This document shows, one piece after another, positions 54,973-64,000 of a stretch of DNA of 64,000 nucleotides. This DNA comes from Saposhnikovia divaricata (lineage: Eukaryota > Streptophyta > Magnoliopsida > Apiales > Apiaceae). The notes under the pieces were generated by a model. The model was not told the origin of the DNA. It worked only from the letters and a program-made list of their open reading frames with translations, and did no database searches. The position numbers and the translations under genes were made by a program. The stretch's first letter is position 1. Each line of letters starts with the position of its first letter. The stretch is taken from positions 210,341,178 through 210,405,177 of the forward strand of contig CM071599.1 of NCBI GenBank assembly GCA_036435485.1. The letters run 5' to 3'.

Positions 54973-55155
54973 ATTGTCAACAAGATTAAAATTAAAACCC
55001 CTGTTTCATTTACCCCCGATCACGAATTAACCCAAGAAGAAGTGCTTCACTATGTTGCTGTGATCAAGGATTATGAAGCATGTACAGGTCATAATAACAA
55101 CTTAACAACTTTTGAGTATATAGCTCAAAATCTGATTCTTGGAGAGTTATTAATA

Positions 55156-55326
55156 TTGGACATCTAAGACCAATCTGCACTTTTGAGGAAGGTGTTATTA
55201 TGCTGAATTTGTACGGCACCTTAGTACTGTACAACTCCAAGGCTAATACATGCGAGAATCCGTTAGACTGCCATTATGAAAGACTTTGCCGGTATAGTTA
55301 CGTTGAGAGCCTAGTTTCACCCTAAC
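55156..55326 (+). repeat. 170-bp copy of F-box C-terminal coding segment
   Basis: About 96% identical to 40490-40659 by eye, from TTGGACATCTAAGACC to AGCCTAGTTTCACCCT. It lies in unrelated coding context at both ends, so it appears to be a small duplicated insertion within the RIP-like locus. Confidence 0.85.
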
Positions 55327-55424
55327 TTTATGGATTGTGTTAAGTATCTTGAAGATGTTGAAAAAGTGAAGGGACATTGGCTTATGATCGAAGAATTGCA
55401 AGAAAGGAGTAGGATTAAAAAAAC
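55327..55424 (+). pseudogene. Host exon of unknown protein, 5' part
   Basis: The frame reads MDCVKYLEDVEKVKGHWLMI and EELQERSR, up to the hAT-like element. It continues in phase on the far side at 62857. Family not recognised. It may be the 3' continuation of the RIP-like gene, with the F-box fragment lodged between them. Confidence 0.5.
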
Positions 55425-58025
55425 AGGGATGTAAAAAAAATCCGACCCGACGGATATTCGACCCGATCCGATCCATTTCGATCTACCCGAACCCGATTTT
55501 TTGGATTTGGATCTGGATTTGGATCTTATTTTTGAACCCGAATGAATTTGGATTTGGATCTGGATCTTAGGTAATCCGATCCGATACCCGATCCGAAACC
55601 CGATCCAAACCCGATCTGAACCCGAAACCCGATATATATATATATAGTATATTTGTGTATATTAAATATTAATTATTATACGTACATTTAATATTAATTA
55701 TTACTTATTATATCATTTTATATATTTGAGATACATATCAAACAGATAAACAAAATGATCAGCCACATATATATTTGAGATATCTTAAATAACGTGATAT
55801 TATTTTGGGATATTTGCAAAAATACATATATTTTTAACTTTCTTTTATAATTTTACCGTTACTTAATTTCTGTTTTAATTTTACATTACCATTTTTCAAA
55901 TAATACCATTGCCTTCAGCTTTTACTTTCTATTATTTTAAAAATACGGTCCTCATTTCATCCCCCTCTTCATCATCATCATCATCGACTCCGAGCCCACC
56001 GTCTTGATCATCATCGACTCCGACCATCGTTCTCTACCTCCGACTCCAACCCAACCTCCACCACCATTTCCGTCGTACATGCACCGACGGAGCATCTCCG
56101 TCGTATCTCTCTGCCTCTCTTCTTCTCTTCTCTACGGCCCCGCGGGGGCACATCTCCGTCACCATCGCCAGAGAAGCTTCGATCTCGGCGGAGAAGACGA
56201 AGGTGTTCTCTCTCTCACTCTCTCACGTGTCTCTTTATGCGTGTTTATTAACTTTAACAAATTGTAGATAAATGTATGTGTAAGTATGTAGTTTTGTGGT
56301 TCTTCATTATTTGAAGTTTCACTAATTGTAATTATTATGAATCTAATTATATGTGTTGTGTAATTAGATGATATACATCTGAGTTGGGGCATTAGGATTT
56401 TTTAAGTTGGTCAGTGTTTGTGTGATTGATTGACTCAATGTTTAGATTCGGATTTTTTTTACTTGGTCAGAGAAGCCATAGGTTCTGGAAATTTCACAAC
56501 ATAATATTTGATTCAGATATGTAAACTTGCTGGTTATGGTAAATGTAATCAATTGTCTTAGGATTTATGCTTATGGAATTAATATGAACTTTAATGATTG
56601 TAGAGTTAGTTTTGAGTTGAACCCGGAGCAGTTGGACAAACCACTGATTTTAAGGAGTCAAATAAGAGACTAGAATGGAATCTAAAGAAGGTAATGCTGA
56701 TATTTTTCTAATGCTCCATTGCCTACAATTGTTTAGTTCTCCAAGCATTTGGATGTCATACATAAATCATTTTTATTTATGACCTTCACCATACCAATGT
56801 ACAATGATTCAAAGCATTAGGTAAATCACTATGACACATGATTTAGATGGGAATTTAAATGTTGTACTTTTACTTTGATTAAGTATGCTTGGTAGTGTTC
56901 TATGGTAGTATGCATAGTATTTTATTAATTCAAGAGGAAGGGGAACTGATAATTCAAAATACCTTGTCATTTTTTGGAATGAGGATGGATGAGACAAGCC
57001 TTTTTCTACTAGGCTAGGCTCAGGTTATGTCAATTCTATTTTCACGATGATAGATAAGTAGGCAAAATTATGTAATGGTCATTCAATTTTTAAAAAACAC
57101 ATCGTAGGCTTAGAGCTGCGATTTTTAGTTCTGTGATGTCATTTGAATACCAGACTAATGTTCATTCTATATTGTGATTTTTAGTGCTGTGATGTCGTGT
57201 TCTTGCTCGTTCATTTCATTCTGTACTTCAAGTTGGATATGAGATGATTGAGAAAGCAATAGAAATCAGAAATGTACATAAAGCTGAATCTAAGCCTGAG
57301 ATGACTTAGAATCATATGGAATTGTCTGTGATGTTAGAGCACATTCAGGCTCATGTTACTTCTACTGATGTTGATCCAGGGGTTGGTGTTCCGAGACTGT
57401 GAAGCTCAACGATGGGGTTGCAGTTAAATTTGATGGTTATATGAGGGCATCCGTTGATACAAAAGTTTTCTTCAGAGGCAAAAGACAGATTGAGATTTTT
57501 AAAGACATTCTCAGAGATCGCATGGATGGTGTGAACACTTGCAGTTCTGCCAGCTAAAACCTTTATGCTGCTAGATATGGGACTCCTCATGTGTATCAGT
57601 GAGCGTTGCTTCTGTAATTCTTATGGTACCTTATCTAATGCATGTTCTTGGGATCTTGTACTTTGAATAATGCACTATTTGGTGCTTTTTTTTTTGCATT
57701 CTTTAATCAAATTAGTGCATGTTCTATCATTGTGCTTATAGTTTGAAGTATTGAGTGATCACACTTATTTCTTGAGACTGATTATTACTGATACCATATT
57801 ACAGAATCTGTGTATGAATTTCTTATGTCAATGACTCATTGTGCTTCTTTACTATTCTAGCTTTTTTGATGGGACTAGAGGTCACCCCGTCAAGACATTT
57901 TTTATCCCATCCATCGAGTAAATTAGGAGATTAGTTACATCTTATGACTAAAGAAACTGATATCATATACCATTGTCAAAATTTGACAAAAATGACCCAA
58001 TAAGGTTTAAAAATTATTGTCAAAG

Positions 58026-58915
58026 TTAGCTATTTGTATCGGTTGTAACTTTTGCAACCTAGTTTGCAACCATTTGCAACCAACCATGGTTCCTTATTTT
58101 GTACTTGTACATCTTTTAATAGGCCCCGCTAGGGACACTAATATTTTAATTAAGGGGACAACTCCACATCTAAAAATAAAAGAAATAAGTACTTTGCAGC
58201 AGTAGCTATCTCAAGTTTCCAATATGAGTATGCACTTTACCTGTAATGTCTAATATTACTTTGTCTAACAAAAAATAATAGCAAATTCATGTATTCCTAC
58301 TATCTTGCTTTTAAAAGAAAATGGTACCACTATTACTGATATAAATTATGCACCCTTAATTTGATCTAATATGGTCCCTTTAGATCCATTTGACATTGAT
58401 GTTTGGCCCGTGTATTTGCGGCTGATATGATATAATGAGAGGAATATTCCAACATTTTTTCTGAAGTCACTGTTATTTCCTGTTTAGAGTGTAAAACAAC
58501 ATCACCATTGCCTACTCTTTTCGGACAAACTTCACTTAAAGTAGATAACAGTTACATGGTACTACAAAATAAAAGTTGCAAACATGGTTTCAACTTCTGC
58601 AATCATGGTTGCAAAGGTTGCAAACATGGTTGCAACTAGGGTTACAAAAGTTGCAAACATTGCAACTTAGTTGTATCAGTTGCAACTTATGAAAATTCAT
58701 ATTAGACATATTTCAAGAGTCAGAGTTAACTGTTTGTATCAGTTGCAACCTTTGCAACCATATTTTTTTTATCAATTGAGGATTAGAATATTTTTTTTGC
58801 ATTTTGTACTTTTACATATTATCACTTTTGCAACCTCAGTTGCAACCTTTGCAACTGACGTTGCAACTTTGCAACGTCAGCTGCAACCTTTGCAACGTCA
58901 GTTGCAACCTTTTCA
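58026..58915 (+). repeat. TTGCAACC-type repeat array, left
   Basis: Dense direct and inverted copies of TTGCAACC, including units like GTTAACTGTTTGTATCAG followed by TTGCAACCTTTGCAACC (58026 and 58725), and a run at 58825-58915. It flanks the small ORF on its left. Confidence 0.85.
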
Positions 58916-59252
58916 ACATTCAATAATTAATTAAATCCAATTACTTGTTAATTAATGTGTTCCACCTACTTGTTACTGTAATTTCACCAATGCAAATTGA
59001 TGCTTTTGCAGAGAGACAAACCTTTTCCTACAGGTATAATCATTCAGTAAACTATTTGTTGGAAATCATGAAAATAATTATAGTCAAGGGTCATATCCAA
59101 TGCATGTAGAGCATTAAACTCTACAATTTAAATCGTGCCTCTTCATTTACCTTTGATCTGCCTATATAACTACTAGGCATGAAAAGAAAATCTCATCACA
59201 TTATCTCAAGAATTACAGTTTATACACAATATCAAAAGAATCCTTAGCCAAA

Positions 59253-59546
59253 ATGTCATGCAACATGAGAGTTAGTGCTGAGGAGGAAAAGAATCTGCCA
59301 TGGTATGAAATTGTTAGCCTCCACTGGCAACGAGTGGAGCAGGAGACTGAGATAGATCAAGAGATTGCTGAAGAGTGGGCAATCATGAATGAACATATTC
59401 ACAAGGATCCCGAAGAAGAAGAGAGAAAGACCGTTGCTGCTAAGATACAAGCAGAAGCAGACAAAGCGAGGAAGGAAGGAAATGAGATCTACCTTCAATG
59501 GATATTTGAGGAAGAGGAAGAGAAGGAGAAGAATAAATATGAATAA
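59253..59546 (+). CDS. Small acidic ORF inside hAT-like element, 97 aa, unknown
   Basis: Not recognised. Seen: ATG 59253 in context CAAAATGTC. TATA-like CTATATAAC at 59162, about 90 bp upstream. The protein is highly charged (AEEEKNLPWYEIVSLHWQ, QEIAEEWAIMNEHIHKDPEE, IYLQWIFEEEEEKEKNK), helical-looking, with Trp in three places. No zinc ligands, signal peptide or transposase motif. TTGCAACC-type arrays flank it on both sides. It could be an expressed accessory gene of the element, a captured host gene fragment, or chance. The TATA spacing and single clean frame favour a real gene modestly. Confidence 0.45.
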   Translation: MSCNMRVSAEEEKNLPWYEIVSLHWQRVEQETEIDQEIAEEWAIMNEHIHKDPEEEERKTVAAKIQAEADKARKEGNEIYLQWIFEEEEEKEKNKYE

Positions 59547-59687
59547 TTTTCTCATTTCTTATGTAATTTTCCTTTTCTTATGTAATGATATGATTAATGA
59601 AGTATTTTCCTTTTCTTCAATATGTATCTTCTTCCCTGTCATATTTTGAAACTACTACAGAAAAACACATGAACATGTTAAGTCATG

Positions 59688-59945
59688 CAAAGGTTGCAAC
59701 TCCTGCAACCTTGTTTGCAAAGGTTGTAACTTTTGCAACCTTGGTTGTAAAAGGTTGCAATTTGCAACCTTGGTTGCAAAAGTTGCAACCTTGGTTGCAA
59801 CCTTTTACAAATATGCAAGAAAATAGAAAATTGTTTCAGATTTAACTATTTGTGTTAGTTACAACCTTGTTTGTAACTTCAGCAACCATATTTGCAAAGG
59901 TTGCAACTGATAGAGACAAGAGCGATACTTTTTTGCAACCACGAA
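59688..59945 (+). repeat. TTGCAACC-type repeat array, right
   Basis: Further copies (GGTTGCAACTCCTGCAACC, GGTTGCAAAAGTTGCAACC) and a third long unit starting TTTAACTATTTGTGTTAG at about 59840. More copies occur at about 60990-61035 and 61150-61280. Confidence 0.85.
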
Positions 59946-60018
59946 GCATTATGTGGAAAATAAATGAAAATAATTGTAAATTTTGGCAAATGAAGTTGCA
60001 TCATTTATTATACATGGA

Positions 60019-60528
60019 TCAAAATTTTGTATCATACAAAATATTTACAAACAGAGATGAAAAGACTCCTCTCAAGAAAAAAGCGGAACAAACCGCATCA
60101 AAACACAACTTTCGCTTGGAACAACCTCCAAAAAAAATAAACAAAACCACACAAAACACTATCACTAACAAAAAAACCATAAAAATCAAATAAAAAATTC
60201 TACGAAAGGCATCCGCTTTCCGCAAAAAGACCACCTGCAAACTCGAGACGATCTCCATCCCAACCCCGCACAACGAGCCCCAAATCACGCTAAACTCATT
60301 GCCCCCAACCAACATCAACCAATCAATTCCCTCAAACGAAATAATTCTGACCCCTCGCAATAACAAGCCACGGACTGTGAGTTTTCGTAGCAATAATAGC
60401 AGCCCCGGTGCCTGATCCATCATTCGAACTTGAGCATCTTTCGTTTCATATGAAGAGGGAGATGTCCAATTGCAAAGCTTCCCCTGCGAGGGCTGTATCA
60501 ACCAGGAACATAATGTAGAAAGTGGCAA
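60019..60528 (-). other. 169-codon ORF with one hydrophobic segment, uncertain
   Basis: Open frame in the hAT-like element. The only notable feature is a hydrophobic run (FYLIFMVFLLVIVFCVVLFI) about two-thirds along. No family recognised and no promoter seen. It may be chance. Confidence 0.15.
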
Positions 60529-62504
60529 CCTTTACCAAACTAGCAGCCAGAAGTACTGCAAGAAAAAGACATGTGAGACAATTGAATGAGTAATAATTAA
60601 CCAGTGCCTAAGAGAAACCCAAGTGACTAGAATGGAGAAACTATTTCGCAACCATTTTTCATAGATGGTGCTGAAACAATTTAACAGAAAAATTTTTAGT
60701 AGATGTACCCAGTCAACCTCCATTCTCCAGCAAGAGCCTCCAAAAGACATTGTATACCAACTTCCAGCAGAGCAATTTAACCCATATTATCCCAAACAAA
60801 AAACACTTAAAATACTAATGAACACAATTAAACCTCATAAAAACTAGATCTAAGCAAAAAACACACGCCAAATATTCATATTCAAAATTATATTGTTCAC
60901 AGGAGGGAGGGCGGGAGAGAGAGAGAGAGTACAAATTGAGAATAATAGAATAACTTGCAGAAACCCGCCATCGAAATAAATAAATTAGTTACTTACAAAT
61001 TAAGTTGCAAATACTTTTACAAATATTGTTGCAAAAACTGAATCACTTAGTTCATACTTATTGTTGGTACTGAGTTTGGCTGACTTCTGATCTTTACCTA
61101 GAATACTATAATTCATCCCCTACAGTATTATGCATGACATGTATGAGCAATTTGTGAGTTGCAACCTTGTTTGACATCTTTGCAAGCATGTTTGCAGAAG
61201 TTACAAACATGGTTGCAACCTTTGCAACCATGCTTGCGACCTTTGTAACCATGCTTGCAACCTTTGCAGTTGCAAAGGTTTCAACAGATAGAAATACAAA
61301 GTTAATATGAGTGCCCCTGCGGGGCCTGTACTTATAACATAAATAAGAAGAAATCATACCATTCACCAATATTCTACCATAAATAAGAAAGGGTTAAAGA
61401 TTTGCTTTTGAGCTACAACCAGCTTGTCTGAATCAGGACCGTGGTTTAGAGTTTTCGAAGGTGTCAATCGGGAAAATTCATATATGAGATTTTCATACGT
61501 GGTAAAGAAGAATAAATATACAAATCTATGAAATGATGTTACATATACATTGAAGTATTGAACTAAACTGCCTGTAGAGTGTAGGGTACATTCTTAGTTT
61601 CCTAACTCCAAATTTAAAATTTGTCTGATAGATGTTGCTAAGATGTAGGTACATTTGACATAACATTGTACTTTAACCAACCACTTATTAGTATCTTACC
61701 CCAACAAGGGCAATAATAGAAATTCCTTTTTATGTATATGAATTACAATCGATGCAATTTCACACGATTGTTAAGGTGATCTATCATAGAAAATCCACAG
61801 ATTGAGCAGAAAGAAAATTATACAAGTATCTAACAAGGTAGATACATACACCAAGACCAACATAGTATAATGTTAACAAGTAAAAATATTGAGCAAATTA
61901 GTTCACCAGTATTTGAGAAAGCCATCCCAGCCACCAAACATCCACCAAGTAACGACCCAAACCACCACCAACATCTTCCCGTCGCTGCTGCATCTCCGCC
62001 TTCCTCAACAATCAGCCGCCATCGACGACCACATGTATCCAAGGCGTCGCGCTGCTATTACACCCACTGCAACCCGCTTTACATCCACAACACCACTTAA
62101 CACAACCGAAACAAATCCAACCATCATCTATTTAACCCCCAATTGATTTTCCCCAATTTTCGAAACCCTACTTGACATACGAAAAATCGTCGCTCCGATT
62201 GAAGCTAAAGTCGTCGTGAATTTGCCCCTGCGGGGCCAGCTAACTGAAGGAAAAGATGTAAGAGACACTGAATTGAAGCTTCAAGATGCGTGAGGAGTGA
62301 AAACAGAGGTGTTGCTATAACTGAAACAACGTATATTTGAAATAAATAAAAGTATTGTAGTAGCGCCCGAATTTTATAAAGTTTGGCTATGTATTTTTAA
62401 AAGCTCAAAACTTAAGATGGGTAGTTTTAAAAGAAGCCATATTATTTTTATTTAATCACAATCTTATTTTTTTTATTAAAATTCTAATATATTTATATAA
62501 ATAA

Positions 62505-62542
<38 letters not shown>

Positions 62543-62856
62543 TTTATTTTCCTTATAGTTTTTAAATTTTATTTATAATATTCTATATTTTTTATGCAAC
62601 TAAAATATTTTTATATTTTAAATTTTAAATATATTTATACTTTTATGTTTTGCTTAATGTGATTATTTTAATTTTTGAATTTTGAATTAAAAACCCAATT
62701 TAAACCCGAATCCGATCCGAAACCCGATAAAACCCGAAGATTTGGATTTGGATTTTGATTTTCAAACCCGGATCCAGACCCGATCCGATCCAAAAACTTT
62801 GGATTTGGATTTGGATTTGGCCAAACCCGATCCGATCCGACCCGTTGCCATCCCTA

Positions 62857-63058
62857 TAAAAAACTGGGACCAAAACTGCAACTTGAATACGATGAAGAAG
62901 ACGAAGCGCAACTACCTTCTGAATGTGTCATTTGCTCCTTATGTTTACAGCACAATTATAAGGACGATGGATGCTTTGTATGTGCCAAACCAACATTAGC
63001 CAAATTCAGAAATGCGCACAAGCTTCGTGAGAGAATTGCTGCTGACCAGAAGATATAA
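62857..63058 (+). pseudogene. Host exon of unknown Cys-rich protein, 3' part
   Basis: In phase with 55327-55424, this reads LQLEYDEEDEAQLPSE, then CVICSLCLQHNYKDDGCFVC and AKPTLAKFRNAHKLRERIAA, ending at TAA 63056-63058. The C-x2-C-x2-C ... C-x2-C spacing suggests a small metal-binding motif. Family not recognised. The hAT-like element interrupts it just before this part. Confidence 0.6.
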
Positions 63059-63821
63059 GTCTTAAGTGTGTTAATTTCTGATGTAATCATCACTTGTTAA
63101 GATATACGTATATCATACTCAGTATTTTTATGTGTATCAACTGGGGTTTGGATAATATAGGTTAAATTCTCGTACCATTTCTTTGTTTTTTCTGTGACAA
63201 TGGCATTAGTCTACTTGATCTCCCAATCAAACATTTTGTACCTTTGTTTCATCTTTTAAAAAAATATTGTTAAGTTGTTATTATAAGCATGTAAATATAG
63301 ATATCTCTGTTTCTTTAGTATTAAATAATTATCATCGTCTTCTATCGCCAAATGCATTACCTGCCTGTATTACCAAGACCTTAGACTCAGAATTTGTGAT
63401 TCGCCTGCCTGTATTACCAAGACCTTCCTGGTTCCTCCCTACTATCACGTCCACCAAGAAGATTCGGTAAATCATGTGATGAATGGTTTGATGATGAAAG
63501 AAAAGGTTCGCTAGTCTGTAGGGCTGCTAGAGGAATCTGTCCCACTCCCAGCGCTAACGAAGTTGGGACTTGACGTAACTATAATCTCTTTCCTGTAATT
63601 TCTTTTATTTAACAGATAATTCTTGCTCTCTTTATCCCTAAAGTTCTTCATCTGATTGATTTTGTCGCTGATGTGTCAGGTCTGCTTCAAATGTTATCCA
63701 CATGATGCAAGGATTGCACCTTTGGTCATCCGTTTCGCTGTTTATGTTGGCTTGGTTTTCTCCTTCTCTTTGCTTTTCCAGTATTATGTTTGCTCTCTTC
63801 AATCAGCTGCATTCCTCCCAT
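63059..63821. other. Spacer, possible exon remnants
   Basis: CCTGCCTGTATTACCAAGAC occurs twice (about 63360 and 63404). Short open stretches exist (for example CFKCYPHDARIAPLVIRFAV near 63680) but no family is supported. Confidence 0.3.
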
Positions 63822-64000
63822 TAGGGGTGAGCAACGGTTCCGAACCGAACCGAACCGGAACCGGTGGAACCGGGAACCGAATTTCAGAAATTTTGAGAAC
63901 CGAACCGGAACCATTTATGTAGTAGAACCGAACCGGGAACCGGATCATAAATTACGGTTCGGTTCGGGTCAGAACCGAAAGAACCGTCCAAACAGAAATT
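63822..64000. mobile_element. hAT-like terminus, truncated by window end
   Basis: TAGGGGTGAGCAACGGTTC followed by repeated GAACCGAACCGG motifs, a common plant hAT/MITE end with CCGAACCG subterminal repeats. A similar start occurs at 47274. Confidence 0.6.

Larger units (their letters stand above)
55425..62856. mobile_element. hAT-like element, 7.4 kb, with TIRs and 8-bp TSD-like flanks
   Basis: Seen: left end CAGGGATGTAAA and right end TTGCCATCCCTA are inverted. Both are followed by subterminal arrays of CCGATCCGA/AACCCGA/TTTGGATTTGG. Flanks are TAAAAAAAC (left) and TAAAAAAC (right), a near-match 8-bp duplication. AGGGATG-type ends with an 8-bp TSD fit hAT. I found no intact transposase. Interior: GC-richer patches near both ends (55960-56230 and 61920-62240), a coding-like relic near 57380-57580 (AVKFDGYMRASVDTKVFFRG), TTGCAACC repeat arrays and a small ORF at 59253. 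Confidence 0.7.

Noticed and set aside
54960..54980. GTAAGTTTCTTATTTAG near the RIP-like stop as a micro-intron
   Set aside because: At about 17 bp (54955-54972) it is far too short for a plant intron. I treat the TAG as a real in-frame stop.
61830..62146. GC-richer ORFs near the right end of the hAT-like element
   Set aside because: Overlapping frames on both strands with low-complexity composition and no family match. Possibly captured 5' UTR sequence.

Overview
This is nuclear DNA from a flowering plant. It is AT-rich, has intron-split genes, several nested LTR retrotransposons, MITEs, a tRNA-derived SINE and plant-specific families (ARIADNE E3, DUF295 and FBA F-box, PTM-like DDT/PHD, CCCH-KH, SPH). 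A dicot, probably an asterid, fits best, but I cannot name a species from sequence alone. Almost every host gene seen here is broken or partial, so the window reads as a transposon-rich graveyard rather than a working gene cluster.

Layout. 1-3.6 kb: 3' half of a decayed ARIADNE-type RBR ubiquitin ligase. 3.9-9.8 kb: an F-box/DUF295 gene cut in two by a young Ty1/Copia element (4891-9651, TSD AACTG). 9.9-13.7 kb: three MITE-like elements, a repeat block and a Copia RT fragment. 14.7-16.6 kb: a CCCH-KH-CCCH zinc-finger gene, the best candidate for a live host gene although its middle is unresolved. 17-21 kb: an SPH relic and AT-rich non-coding DNA.

21.3-34.0 kb: a 12.7-kb Sirevirus-like Copia element, nearly intact, with 510-bp LTRs and TSD CACAG, inserted inside the gag of an older Gypsy (Athila/Tat-type PBS) element. 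It carries gag, pol, a third large ORF, and an antisense 85-codon ORF with its own TATA box. The octamer AAACTCTG recurs through its LTRs, spacers and coding linkers.

35-41 kb: a LINE RNase H remnant and an FBA F-box gene split by 3.5 kb of AT-rich DNA. 41.7-52.7 kb: an orphan EBP1 exon, a SINE with a clear TSD, and duplicated fragments of a PTM-like DDT/PHD gene, each with its own lesion. 53.2-63.1 kb: a MULE-like foldback element, then a ribosome-inactivating-protein-like gene with an in-frame stop, an intruding F-box fragment and a 7.4-kb hAT-like element. That element holds a small acidic ORF flanked by TTGCAACC-type repeats. The window ends inside another hAT-like terminus.

The strongest candidates for something undescribed are the promoter-equipped antisense ORF and the AAACTCTG motif system in the Sirevirus, and the small ORF inside the hAT-like element.
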